From: Chloroflexota bacterium
Lineage (GTDB): Bacteria; Chloroflexota; Dehalococcoidia; JAUQQI01
NCBI GenBank assembly: GCA_030549955.1
Contig: JAUQQI010000079.1
Coordinates: 3,499 to 20,927, forward strand
Direction: 5' to 3'
DNA length: 17,429 nucleotides
The notes beneath the pieces were generated by a model that was given only the letters and a program-made list of their open reading frames with translations, was not told the origin of the DNA and ran no database searches. Each line of letters begins with the position of its first letter. Position 1 is the stretch's first letter. Below are positions 1-7,846 of the stretch, piece by piece. Both the position numbers and the translations under genes were made by a program.

Positions 1-946
1 AACGAATTCGCGGGTCGAGGACTGAATAGAGCAGGTCGACAACCAGGTTGCTGAGGACGACAATCACCCCGGTAAGAAGGACTATCGCCTGGACCACCGG
101 GTAATCCCGTTGCTGGATGGAGGTCAGGAGATAATTGCCCATGCCCGGAATCGAAAAGATCCGTTCGAGGACCACGGTCCCCCCGATGAGGAGCCGAACC
201 TGGAGGCCGAATTCGGTCACCACCGGGATCAGCGCATTCGGCAGGGTGTGGCCGATAATGACCGCCCGGTCCCGGAGGCCCTTGGCCCGGGCCGTCCGCA
301 CATAATCCTCCCCCAGCACCTCCAGGACAGTGGTCCGGGTCAGGCGCATCAGCCGGCCGGAGACGTGGGCGCCCAGGATCAGGGCGGGAACCCACAGGGT
401 ATTGAGGTTGGCGGCCGGATTCTCCCAGAGCTCGTGGTAGCGCAGGGGCGGCGTCCAGCCGAAGAGAATAAATCCATAAGTTATGGCCATGAGGCCGAGC
501 CAGAAACTCGGGGCGGCCAGCAGGAGTATGGCCAGGCTCCGGCCCAGGAAGTCCACGGGGCCGTCCCGGTAGACGGCCGAGAGGATTCCAACCGGCAGGG
601 CGATGGCCAGGGCGAAGGCGAGCCCCATCACCCCGAGCTGGATAGTGGCCGGAATCCGGCCCAGGAGTTCCGAGGCGATCGGCCGGCCGCTAATTAATGA
701 CCGGCCCAGGTCGCCCCGGGCAAGGTCAACCACCCAGTTCGCGTACTGCTCGACAATACTCCGGTCAAGGGCGAACCGCCGCTCGAGGGCGGCCCGGGTC
801 TCCGGGTTGACATACGCCACGTCAGGTCCGGCGATCTGGTCGATGATATCGCCCGGCAGCAGCCGAACCGCAACCGAAACGACCAGGGTAACCCCGAGCA
901 GGGTTGGCAGAACGAGGGCAACCCGGGTCAGAAGATAGCGTCCCAC
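1..946 (-). CDS. DppB-type ABC transporter permease (3' end beyond window)
   Basis: This is an inner-membrane permease subunit of a peptide/nickel-type (family 5) ABC importer. Reading the minus strand from a GTG at 946-944 gives an open frame of 315 codons with no stop before the window edge. It begins MGRYLLTRVALVLPTLLG and ends ...YSVLDPRIR, the usual last residues of DppB proteins, so only a few residues are missing. Visible family features are the N-terminal membrane helix, the LLPGD segment, the RGDLGRS motif, the FWLGLM segment, and the EAA-type ATPase-contact loop (EDYVRTARAKGL). It lies 14 bp after the stop of the minus-strand solute-binding gene, so both are probably one operon. An AAGGA about 11 nt upstream supports the GTG. 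It resembles the plus-strand permease at 12775 (both start MGRY...SR/TR..LA). The solute is unknown. DppC and ATPase genes would be expected further left, outside the window. Confidence 0.9.
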   Translation of the reverse strand, partial: MGRYLLTRVALVLPTLLGVTLVVSVAVRLLPGDIIDQIAGPDVAYVNPETRAALERRFALDRSIVEQYANWVVDLARGDLGRSLISGRPIASELLGRIPATIQLGVMGLAFALAIALPVGILSAVYRDGPVDFLGRSLAILLLAAPSFWLGLMAITYGFILFGWTPPLRYHELWENPAANLNTLWVPALILGAHVSGRLMRLTRTTVLEVLGEDYVRTARAKGLRDRAVIIGHTLPNALIPVVTEFGLQVRLLIGGTVVLERIFSIPGMGNYLLTSIQQRDYPVVQAIVLLTGVIVVLSNLVVDLLYSVLDPRIR

Positions 947-960
947 CCCGGCGTCCGTCC

Positions 961-2692
961 TTACCTGTCAAGCCAGTAATATGGCAGGCACTCGGCCGGC
1001 CAGCCCTGACCGAAGGTCTGGTAGTCGACGGCGTTCCTGACCCACGGCTGGTAGGCGGTAAAGGTCAGGCCGGCCCCGTACGGCATCGGCACCACGTACA
1101 TTTTCTTGAGCAGGTCGTTCTGGATCGCCCGGATCTCCCGGCGGAGTCGGTCCCGGTCAACGAGAGCCTGAATCTGCCGGACCCGGTCCCGGAGGGGCGG
1201 GTCATTCCAGCGGCCGTACATCCTGTTAGTTGTTATGAGATACTGGGTTTCCAGGTAGGCGAATGGGTCGACCCGGGTTTGCGGAATCCACATCAGGCCG
1301 TTGAATTCACCCCGGGCCGTCTGGGGAATGAAGACCGAGTTGTAATCCTCTTCCACGGCCCGGACGTTTATGCCAATCCGGCCCAGGTACTGGACAATGA
1401 GCTCGGACATTATCCGGTAGGGCTCCCCGTAGCGGGAGTTGGCCGCCGCAAAGTGGAGCTCGGTGCTGAATCCGCCCCCGGCCTGCTGAACCAGCCGCCG
1501 GGCCTCGTCGGGATTGTACTGGAGGTACCGGGCCGCATCCCGGTCGATCTCAGCCCCCTTCGGGTCAACCCAGTACTCCGAAAACGCCGCCGGGATGTGG
1601 CTGTGCCAGTAGCGATAGACCTTAAAGCCCTGGTTCTCGAGCTCTTTAACGCCGTCTCCCGACTCAGGCCGCATCCAGCATCGCGTCCCGGTCCAGGGCC
1701 ATCGAAACCGCCCACCGGAGCCGTTCGTCTTCCCACCGGGACTCCCTGGGCGAGAAGTTAAGCACGCTGAGGGGATACGGGGGCCGCTCATAAATCTGGG
1801 CGCCCTTAACCGTATCCACGACCCGCTTGAGGTCAGGCCCCTGAACTGTCGCCCAGTCGAGGTTCCCACCGAGGAACTGGCTCAGCTGGGTCGCGTACTC
1901 GGGAATGACGTTGACAACAACCTCGTCGATGTAGGGCCGGTCAGGCCCCAGGTGCCAGTTCGGATGACGTTTAAAGCGGGCCAGCCTCCCCGGCACAAAC
2001 TCTACAAGGACCCAGGGGCCCGAACCAACGACCTTTTCGGCCGGGTTAAAGACGGTCCCGGTCTCTTTCGGCATAATGAACAGGACTTTCGGGTCAGCCA
2101 GCTTCTGGAGAAAGAACGGATACGGGTTCTTGAGCCGGAAGACCACCGTATACTGGTCGACGGCCGTGACCGTCTCGACCATCTGGATATCCTCGGCCCG
2201 GACGCTGGGCGTGGTGCCCGGCAGTTTGCCCGTAAGCCGATTCCAGCTGAAGACGACGTCCTCGGCCGTGAGGGCCCGGTCCAGGGGCGGGTGGAAAACA
2301 ACGTTCTTACGGAGGCGAACGGTGTAAGCGAGGCCGTCCGGGGAAACCTCGACCGATTCGGCCGCGTCGGGCACCACCTCCAGCGACCCGCGGGGCACAC
2401 CCGGGCCGGCCTTGAGCATAAAGAGTCGGCTGTACGAGAAGGCTGAAAACTCGGCCTGCCCCTGGCTGCCGCTCGCGTACGGGTCAAGGCTGGGTGGGTC
2501 GGCGGCGGCCAGACTCGAGAACGTCCCACCCCGTCGGGGTCCGGTCGACGCCGGGACCTGGCCGCGCTCGCCGGCCGTTTCCGTCCGACACCCAGCAACG
2601 CCGACCGCGGTCAAGCCCAGAGCCAGGGCCCCCCAAAGAAACTCCCGCCGGCTCGGAAGCCGGGCAGCCCGGCCCTCGACAAAAGCTGCCAT
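961..2692 (-). pseudogene. Family-5 solute-binding Tat lipoprotein, frame-disrupted
   Basis: This is a periplasmic-side substrate-capture lipoprotein of a peptide/nickel-type ABC importer (SBP_bac_5). The N-terminal part starts at ATG 2692 with a Tat signal (SRREFLWG, residues 14-21) and lipobox VAGC (Cys35). It then shows family motifs: RRGGTF, DPPSLDP, the FHPPLDRALTAEDVVFSWNR region, and MALDRDAML. The frame closes with TGA at 1666-1664, just after LDAA. The remaining family sequence (ESGDGVKELENQ..., ending PYYWLDR) continues without another break in a different frame to the stop at 963-961. Removing one base, or adding two, near 1664-1668 restores a protein of about 576 residues, normal for the family. 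This is either a real frameshift or a base-call error. I saw no slippery heptamer that would suggest programmed frameshifting. The gene is divergent from the IclR gene and followed by the DppB permease. Confidence 0.88.
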
Positions 2693-2765
2693 CTGCGCCC
2701 CCTGCTCTCGGGCCTCTGCAGACCCGGTTGATACCCAAGATTACTTCAAGCGAGCCCCGCCGTTC

Positions 2766-2777
2766 AACATCCATGTT
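2766..2777. promoter_or_regulatory. Inverted repeat AACAT-CC-ATGTT
   Basis: This is a perfect 5-bp inverted repeat with a 2-bp spacer. It overlaps the left arm of the larger palindrome at 2775-2791 by three bases. The overlap could represent alternative binding registers for one regulator or two regulators competing. Short palindromes also occur by chance, so confidence is limited. Confidence 0.3.
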
Positions 2778-2791
2778 CGCTAATAACGAAC
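2775..2791. promoter_or_regulatory. Candidate IclR operator, GTTCG-N7-CGAAC
   Basis: This is a perfect 5-bp inverted repeat, GTTCG, with spacer CTAATAA, then CGAAC. An outer pair, CGTTC at 2761-2765 and GAACG at 2788-2792, shares bases with it. The right edge lies 7 bp before the -35 hexamer of the plus-strand promoter, a position suited to autoregulation or activation. IclR-family proteins bind short palindromes next to their own gene. Assigning this site to the IclR protein is inference. Confidence 0.45.
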
Positions 2792-2798
2792 GAGCCGG

Positions 2799-2827
2799 TT
2801 GACGGGCCCACCGGGATCGGTCAGAAT
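2799..2827 (+). promoter_or_regulatory. Sigma70-like promoter for the plus-strand operon
   Basis: A -35 hexamer TTGACG (5 of 6 consensus matches, 2799-2804) is followed after exactly 17 bp by CAGAAT (4 of 6 matches, 2822-2827). The IclR start codon at 2857 lies 29 bp downstream, leaving a short leader. No comparably good promoter was seen in the tiny gaps further downstream, so this may drive the whole plus-strand series. Confidence 0.5.
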
Positions 2828-2856
2828 TGGCCAGACACTGCACGCGGGGCATCCGG

Positions 2857-3627
2857 ATGTTAGGAACGATTCGCCGGGTAGGCCAGTTACTGGATTTATT
2901 TGATGAGCACCACCCCGAATGGGGGGTGACCGAGGTTGCCCGCGCCCTCCAAGTCTCGAAATCAAGTGCCCATGCCCTGCTCCGTTCCCTCGCAACCATC
3001 GGTCTCCTTGAACAGCTGCCGAACAGCCGTTACCGGCTCGGGTGGCGGACGCTCGCCCTCGGGAGTGTCCTCCTGACCAGCAGCGGTATCGCCGGCATTG
3101 CCCGGCCCGCCATCGACAACCTGGCAAAGACCTCCGGCGAGACCGTTAACCTGGCGGTTCTGGAGCGGGGCCACGTGATTTTCATCGAACGGCAGCCGGG
3201 GGCCGGCGGCCGCTTCGCATCGGCGGTTCCCATCGGCACGCCCCTGCCCTTCCACTGCAGCGCGGTGGGCAAGGTCCTCCTGGCCCACCGGCCGCCAGCC
3301 GAGGCCCAGGCCCTGCTTCGGACTGCGGCCGGCTTCGACCGGTTTACCCGGAACACAATTACGGACAAACAGCGTTTCCAGGCCGAGCTTGAGCAGGTCA
3401 GGCGGCAGGGGTACGCTTTCAACCTGATGGAGGCCTTCGATAATGTTTGCTGCGTGGCGGCGCCGGTTAAGAACAGCCTCGGCCTGGTGGTGGCGGCCAT
3501 CGGCCTTTCGATGCCGACCCACCGGTTCGAACGGCACCGGGATTACTACATAAGCGCCTTACTGGCGGCAACGCGGCGGGTCTCTGCCGAGCTCGGCTGG
3601 GAAGCCGAGACCGGCGGAGTCGCCTGA
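2857..3627 (+). CDS. IclR-family transcriptional regulator
   Basis: This is a 256-residue DNA-binding regulator. The N-terminal winged helix-turn-helix spans about residues 3-65 (TIRRVGQLLDLF, then VTEVARALQVSKSSAHALLRSL). The C-terminal IclR effector domain contains the hallmark GTPLPFHCSAVGKVLLA at residues 127-143 and the late APVKNSLGLVVAAIGLSMP segment. Family members sense small carboxylates or aromatics and control neighbouring catabolic and transport genes. An in-frame TTG at 2827 would add ten residues, but that codon overlaps the predicted -10 element. ATG 2857 gives the usual family start, although its ribosome site is weak. It is divergent from an SBP/permease arm and 13 bp upstream of another SBP gene, so it is the probable local regulator of both arms. 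The ligand is unknown. Confidence 0.93.
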   Translation: MLGTIRRVGQLLDLFDEHHPEWGVTEVARALQVSKSSAHALLRSLATIGLLEQLPNSRYRLGWRTLALGSVLLTSSGIAGIARPAIDNLAKTSGETVNLAVLERGHVIFIERQPGAGGRFASAVPIGTPLPFHCSAVGKVLLAHRPPAEAQALLRTAAGFDRFTRNTITDKQRFQAELEQVRRQGYAFNLMEAFDNVCCVAAPVKNSLGLVVAAIGLSMPTHRFERHRDYYISALLAATRRVSAELGWEAETGGVA

Positions 3628-3633
3628 AAGGAG
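3627..3633 (+). promoter_or_regulatory. Shine-Dalgarno AAAGGAG deciding the 3641 start
   Basis: AAAGGAG lies 7 nt before ATG 3641 but only 1 nt before the in-frame GTG at 3635, so the ATG is the real start. The site overlaps the last base of the IclR stop codon, suggesting translational coupling. Confidence 0.75.
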
Positions 3634-3640
3634 TGTGACA

Positions 3641-5269
3641 ATGCTGGTGTCCAGGAAAGGATTGTCCCGCCGGGAGTTCCTCGGCGGTCTGGTGCTGACC
3701 GGCGCCGGGGCCATCCTCGGGGCCTGCGCGCCCCAGGCCGCCCAGCAGGGTTCTGGCCAGGCCCCAGCCGGGGACCAGCCCCGCCGGGGCGGGGTGCTGA
3801 ACCTGTGGGTCGGGGGCGACCCGCCGAGCTTTGACGCCCACCAGGAGTCGACCTACCAGACCCTTCACCCGGCATCCCCGTGCTACAACCTGCTGGTCCA
3901 GTACGACCCGAAGGACCACACCAAGGTCATCCCGGACCTGGCCGAACGCTGGGACGTAAGCTCTGACGGCAAAGTCTACACCTTCTATCTCAAGCAGGGG
4001 GTCAAATTCCATCACGGCAAGCCGTTCAAGGCCGAGGACGTCAAAGCAAGCTTCGAGCGGATCATCTGGCCGCCAAATAACGTGGTCAGCCCCCGTAAGG
4101 GCGTCTTTGACGCCGTAAGCGGCATCGAAACCCCCAACGACTACACGGTCCGGTTTATCCTCAAGCGGCCCAACGCCTCCTTTCTGGCGAATATTGCCCA
4201 GGGCTGGAATGTGATTTACCCGAAGGACCTGCTGGAGCAGGGCGACCCGAAGAAAACGGTTGTGGGGACCGGACCCTTTAAACTCAAAAACTACACCCGG
4301 GGCGTCAGCATTGAGCTGGAGCGCAACCCGGAGTACCACGTTCCGGGTCTGCCATACCTGGACGGGATACGATTCTTCATCGTGCCCGACCCCAATACAG
4401 GCATTGCGGCGTTCCTCTCGGGTCAGCTCGACGTCTACCGGACCGAGAACAAGGCCGAGGCCGACGAGGTTGCCCAGCGGTACGCCGATAAAGCCACCGT
4501 TAAGAAGTTCACCATTATGAGCAACTACGCCATGGAGATGAACGCCCGCCGGAGGCCCTGGGATGACCCGCGGGTCAGGCTCGCCGCCTCCCTGGCCATC
4601 GACCGGACCGCCGCCGTGAAAGTCCTGACCCAGGGCGAGGGTGTCGCCGGGGGCATTTTGCGGCCTGACAGCCAGTGGGCCCTGCCCCGGGCCGAGCTTG
4701 AAAAGTTACCGGGCTATTCCCCGAACAAGGCCCAGGAAATCGAGCAGGCCAGGCGACTCCTGGCTGAGGCCGGCCTCGGGTCCGGCTTTAAGGCCACGAT
4801 GCTTACCCGAAAGGGCGCCCAGTTCGAAGCTCCGGCCGTTTTCCTCAAGGATCAGCTCGCAAAAATCGGCATCGATGTGACCCTCGACGTCCAGGAGTCG
4901 GCCGCCTTCTACGACCGGCTTAACCGGGGCGAATTCGAACTCTTCGGCGGCAGCTACTCCGCGGCTGTCGACGACCCGGACGCCGTCTTCGGCCAGTCAT
5001 ATCTGTGCGATTCCGAACGCAACTACTCGAAGTTTTGCCTGCCGCAGCTCGAGGACCTGTTTATCCGGCAGTCCCAAACCATGGACGCAAACCAGCGCAA
5101 ACAGCTCGTCTGGGAGCTGGAGCGGCTGGCCCTGGTCAACGTTGTCAAGGTGGTTATGGCCTACCGGGTCAACTGGTGGCTGTGGTGGAACCGGGTTCGA
5201 AACTTTTACCGGCAGCCCAGCTACTACCTGACCGAACGGCACGAGGATGTCTGGCTCGCCGAAAGCTGA
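3641..5269 (+). CDS. Family-5 solute-binding Tat lipoprotein (SBP A)
   Basis: This is a 542-residue extracytoplasmic binding protein of the SBP_bac_5 (peptide/nickel/oligosaccharide) family. The Tat signal is LSRREFLGG (residues 8-16), followed by lipobox ILGAC with lipidated Cys29 and then a Gln/Ala/Pro-rich linker. The mature part carries RRGGVLNLWVGGDPPSFDAH, the VKFHHGKPFKAEDVKASFERI region, VVGTGPFKLKNYT, ERNPEYHVPGLPYLDGI, and SLAIDRTAAVKVL, in the order usual for the family. The frame is intact and full length. It follows the IclR gene by 13 bp and precedes the thiolase-like gene. It has no permease beside it; the nearest plus-strand permeases are at 12775-14611. It may therefore feed that pair or the divergent system. 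The many peptide-family members that bind non-peptide ligands make the substrate uncertain. Confidence 0.93.
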   Translation: MLVSRKGLSRREFLGGLVLTGAGAILGACAPQAAQQGSGQAPAGDQPRRGGVLNLWVGGDPPSFDAHQESTYQTLHPASPCYNLLVQYDPKDHTKVIPDLAERWDVSSDGKVYTFYLKQGVKFHHGKPFKAEDVKASFERIIWPPNNVVSPRKGVFDAVSGIETPNDYTVRFILKRPNASFLANIAQGWNVIYPKDLLEQGDPKKTVVGTGPFKLKNYTRGVSIELERNPEYHVPGLPYLDGIRFFIVPDPNTGIAAFLSGQLDVYRTENKAEADEVAQRYADKATVKKFTIMSNYAMEMNARRRPWDDPRVRLAASLAIDRTAAVKVLTQGEGVAGGILRPDSQWALPRAELEKLPGYSPNKAQEIEQARRLLAEAGLGSGFKATMLTRKGAQFEAPAVFLKDQLAKIGIDVTLDVQESAAFYDRLNRGEFELFGGSYSAAVDDPDAVFGQSYLCDSERNYSKFCLPQLEDLFIRQSQTMDANQRKQLVWELERLALVNVVKVVMAYRVNWWLWWNRVRNFYRQPSYYLTERHEDVWLAES

Positions 5270-5304
5270 GGCCGAACTTTTAATCAAGCACCGGAGCACG
5301 CACG

Positions 5305-6456
5305 ATGGCACAAATGACCCTCTACGACTTCAAAGATAAGGTCTGCTTTGTGGGGGTTGGGGACACCAATTACGGGGCCCTTTACCGGACGAAGGACCCG
5401 AGGCGAAACCAGTACACCCTGGGAGTTGAAGCGTTCAAAGCGGCCCTGGACGATGCCGGCCTTAACAAGGACGAAATTGACGGCCTGATCCTGGTTCGCA
5501 TTCCGAGCTACCAGCTCTTCGCCGACATGGTGGGGCTGCGGTATCTGCGGGCGGCGAACACCTTCCGGGGGGAAGGCCGGATGTCAGCCCTGGCCGTCCA
5601 GTACGCCGCAATGCTCATCTGCAGCGGCCTCTGCTCCACCGTGGCAGTAGTCTACGGCAACGACGGCCGGTCAGTCGGGGCCACCTACGGCGGCGAAGGG
5701 GAAGGCAGTTCCCCTTATGACGTCCTTTACGGCATGACCTCGCCGGGGGCGGCTGTAGCCCACATGTGGCGCCGCTATATGCACGAGTACGGCGCCCGGG
5801 AGGAGCACCTGGCGGCGGTCGCGACCTCAAACCGCCGCCACGCCGGCCTGAATCCCAAAGCCGTCTTCCGGGACCCCCTGACCCTCGAAACTTACCTGAC
5901 GTCCCGCTACATCGCTGCCCCCCTGCGCCTTTACGACTACTGTCTCATCAACGATGGGGCTGTGGCCCTCATCCTGACGGGCGCTGAGCGGGCCCGGGAC
6001 CTGCGCAAGCCGCCGGTTTATCTGACGGCCACGGCCACCTGCACTGACCTGACGTTCTTTTACACCGTCGATGACTTCTTCCGGGATGGCGTCCGCCGCT
6101 GTGCCGAAGCCGTCTTCGGTGCTTCCGGCCTCACCCACAAGGATATCCAGGTCTGCCAGATTTACGACAACTTCACGCCGACGGTGATTTTCGGTCTGGA
6201 AGGGGCCAGCTTCTGCAAATACGGCGAAGGCTTCCAGTTCGTCCAGAACGGCCGCATCTCGCTCGGTGGCGAATTGCCCGTGAACACCAGCGGGGGCCAC
6301 ACGTCCGAAAGCTACATGCAGGGGTTCGGCCTCCACGCCGAGAACATCCGCCAGCTCCGGGGCGAGGCCGGCGACCGGCAGGTCCCGAATTGCCAGGTTG
6401 CCATGTACATCTGCCCCGCCCCCATCTGTGCCGCCCACATCATGACCCGGAGGTAG
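5305..6456 (+). CDS. Thiolase-like / lipid-transfer (SCP-x type) protein
   Basis: This is a 383-residue cytosolic thiolase-fold protein. The N-terminal half has DKVCFVGVGDTNYG, the AFKAALDDAGL helix, and the motif region GRMSALAVQYAAMLICSGL. At the place where true thiolases have the nucleophilic Cys, this protein has Met93/Ser94. The C-terminal half has IYDNFTPTVIFGLE (Tyr287, Asp288), FCKYGEGFQFVQNG, LPVNTSGGHTSESYMQG (Tyr337), and QLRGEAGDRQV, typical of the lipid-transfer/Ltp branch. The end is Cys-rich (363, 370, 375), unlike the usual branch ending. It is followed 11 bp later by a DUF35 protein, its usual partner. In the known Ltp2-ChsH2 pair this arrangement is a retro-aldolase acting on acyl-CoA. 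A similar lyase or condensing role here is inference. A GGAG at about 5292-5295 supports ATG 5305. Confidence 0.85.
   Translation: MAQMTLYDFKDKVCFVGVGDTNYGALYRTKDPRRNQYTLGVEAFKAALDDAGLNKDEIDGLILVRIPSYQLFADMVGLRYLRAANTFRGEGRMSALAVQYAAMLICSGLCSTVAVVYGNDGRSVGATYGGEGEGSSPYDVLYGMTSPGAAVAHMWRRYMHEYGAREEHLAAVATSNRRHAGLNPKAVFRDPLTLETYLTSRYIAAPLRLYDYCLINDGAVALILTGAERARDLRKPPVYLTATATCTDLTFFYTVDDFFRDGVRRCAEAVFGASGLTHKDIQVCQIYDNFTPTVIFGLEGASFCKYGEGFQFVQNGRISLGGELPVNTSGGHTSESYMQGFGLHAENIRQLRGEAGDRQVPNCQVAMYICPAPICAAHIMTRR
6449..6453 (+). promoter_or_regulatory. GGAGG with long spacing before the DUF35 start
   Basis: GGAGG lies inside the last codons of the thiolase-like gene, 14 nt before ATG 6468, which is longer than usual. 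No better start was found between it and the conserved N-terminus. The position suggests translation coupled to the upstream gene, fitting two subunits of one complex. Confidence 0.45.
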
Positions 6457-6467
6457 ACGTCGTTGCC

Positions 6468-6878
6468 ATGGCCTACGAAAAGCCCCTTCCCCAACCGACT
6501 GCGATTGATGCGCCGTACTGGGAATACCTGCGCCAGCACGAGCTGCGTCTGCCCCGGTGCCAGGAATGCGGTCACATCTTCTTTCCACCCAACAAGGTGT
6601 ACTGTCCCAGCTGTCTTTCGGACCGGCTCGAGTGGGTAAAGCTGAGCGGCCGGGGCAAAGTCTGGTCGTGGGTCGTCTTTCACCAGCGGTATTTTTCGTC
6701 GTTTGCCAATGACATCCCTTACGTGGTGGCCTTTATCGAACTCGAGGAAGGCCCTCGGCTGATGTCGACCCTGGTCGATTGCGACCAGGGGGAAATCCGG
6801 TGCGATATGCCCGTTGAAGTCGTTTACGACGACATAACCCCGGAGTTCACCATCCCGAAATTCAGGCCCATCCGTTAG
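6468..6878 (+). CDS. DUF35 zinc-ribbon/OB-fold protein, partner of the thiolase-like protein
   Basis: This is a 136-residue protein. An N-terminal helix (YWEYLRQHELRLPRC) leads into a rubredoxin-like zinc ribbon with Cys31, Cys34, Cys46 and Cys49 (CQEC...CPSC). An OB-fold domain follows (GRGKVWSWVVFHQRYF...PYVVAFIELEEGPRLMSTLV...MPVEVVYDD). The family binds acyl-CoA and bridges or supports thiolase-superfamily enzymes, as in archaeal acetoacetyl-CoA thiolase/HMG-CoA synthase complexes and the actinobacterial steroid aldolase. All four zinc ligands are present. It overlaps the regulatory context of the preceding thiolase-like gene and is probably its obligate subunit. A further upstream in-frame TTG at 6390 would add 26 residues that lie inside the thiolase gene and look unrelated, so I use ATG 6468. 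The next gene begins 13 bp after the stop. Confidence 0.9.
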   Translation: MAYEKPLPQPTAIDAPYWEYLRQHELRLPRCQECGHIFFPPNKVYCPSCLSDRLEWVKLSGRGKVWSWVVFHQRYFSSFANDIPYVVAFIELEEGPRLMSTLVDCDQGEIRCDMPVEVVYDDITPEFTIPKFRPIR

Positions 6879-6891
6879 CCGGAAATCCGCC

Positions 6892-7846
6892 GTGAAGGTC
6901 ATTTGCGTCTTTTCAAGGGAACCAGTCTCGACCGTGCCGGAAATGGCCCGACTGGCCGAGCGGCTTGGCTTCGACGGTATCCGGTTCAGCGAAATAACCC
7001 ACGACCCGGTGGTCTGCGCAGCCGTCGCCGCCCTATCCACTCGTCAGATCCGGGTCGGCACCTTCAGCCTGGCCTTTCCCCGGAGCCCGACCGTCCTCGC
7101 CTACCAGGCCTGGGACCTCCAGCAGCTTTCTGGGGGCCGGTTTTTCCTGGGCCTTGGCAGCCAGGTCAAAGGCCACATCGAGCGGAGGTTCGGGTTTGCC
7201 TGGACGGCGCCGGGCCCCCGGATGCGGGAATACGTCCTGGCCCTCCGGGCTCTCTGGGACTGCTGGCAGAACGGCCGGCCGCTCAACTTCCAGGGGGAGC
7301 ACTACCGGCTCACCCTAATGACGCCCGATGTGTCGGCTGGCCGGCGAGGTCGCCTACGGCCTCATGCTTCACAGTCTGACCTGTCCCCGCTCCCTGCGGG
7401 AAGTGATTCTGCCGGGTGTGCGGGCCGGCGCCCGTCGGGCCGGGCGGGACCCGGCAACGGTAGAAATCATCGGCGGTGGATTTATTGCGACGGGCCCCCG
7501 GGCCGAAGACGTGAAGAGGGCCCGGGAGGCCTACCGGCAACGGGTCGCCTTTTACGCCTCGACCCGGACGTATTCGGCGGTCCTCCAGCTCCACGGCCTG
7601 GGCGAATTGGGCGCCCGCCTCCACCAGCTTTCGGTCCAGGGCCGCTGGGACGAGATGCCCCGGCAGGTCGGCGATGAGGTGCTGGACGAGTTCGTTACGG
7701 CCGGAACCTGGGATGAGATTGTCCCCCGGATAAAAGCCCGGTTGGGCGGCCTGGTGACGACTTTGACTTTCCCTCTGCCAGAAAGCCTCGGGCCGGCCGA
7801 AGAAAAGCAGCTGGCCCGGGTTATCACCGACCTCAAGGAGCTTTGA
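6892..7846 (+). pseudogene. LLM-class F420-type oxidoreductase (TIGR03617-like), internal deletion and frame change
   Basis: This is a luciferase-like, probably F420-dependent, oxidoreductase. The N-terminal part (GTG 6892) shows FDGIRFSEITHDP, FPRSPTVLAYQAWDLQQLSGGRFFLGLGSQVK and HIERRFGFAW, ending at YRLTLMTPD. In intact relatives, some 22 residues (a Pro-rich strand of the type FxPxP...PPxYxAxVxxY) should follow before the next conserved block. Here that next block, MCRLAGEVAYGLMLH, begins immediately but in another frame at about 7328. It then continues intact through RVAFYASTRTYSAVLQLHG and GRWDEMPRQVGDEVLDEF to TGA 7844-7846. About 65 or 68 nt therefore appear to be lost at 7324-7330, removing part of the barrel core. 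It is likely non-functional unless this is an assembly error. Its stop overlaps the next start (TGATG). Confidence 0.85.
7835..7840 (+). promoter_or_regulatory. AAGGAG ribosome site and TGATG overlap
   Basis: AAGGAG sits 5 nt before ATG 7846, inside the end of the oxidoreductase gene. The stop and start share one base (7844-7848). This decides ATG 7846 over the in-frame TTG at 7843 and shows that the CoA-transferase is translationally coupled to the broken gene. Confidence 0.7.

Larger units (their letters stand above)
2693..2856. promoter_or_regulatory. Divergent intergenic control region
   Basis: These 164 bp separate the minus-strand SBP gene from the plus-strand IclR gene and must hold both promoters. 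It contains two overlapping inverted repeats (2766-2777 and 2775-2791), a plus-strand sigma70-like promoter (2799-2827), and an 8-bp direct repeat CCGGTTGA at 2724-2731 and 2795-2802. For the leftward gene only a weak candidate is seen: TTGAAC (minus strand, 2767-2762), 18 bp, TAATCT (2743-2738). Regulation of both arms by the IclR protein is inference from position. Confidence 0.6.

Noticed and set aside
110..697. Plus-strand open frame over the left permease
   Set aside because: Its translation is low-complexity, charged and without any domain. The minus-strand frame encodes a clear DppB permease.
1655..1675. Programmed frameshifting in the minus-strand SBP
   Set aside because: There is no slippery heptamer or obvious downstream structure, and the family is not known for recoding.
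2827..2856. TTG start for the IclR protein
   Set aside because: It overlaps the predicted -10 element and adds residues not usual in the family. ATG 2857 fits better.
3467..4339. Long minus-strand open frame over the IclR end and SBP A
   Set aside because: It is a shadow of GC-rich codon use. The plus strand carries two well-conserved families here.
7328..7846. C-terminal half of the LLM gene as an independent small protein
   Set aside because: There is no ribosome site before ATG 7328, and the sequence begins in the middle of a conserved fold. It is better explained as a deletion remnant.
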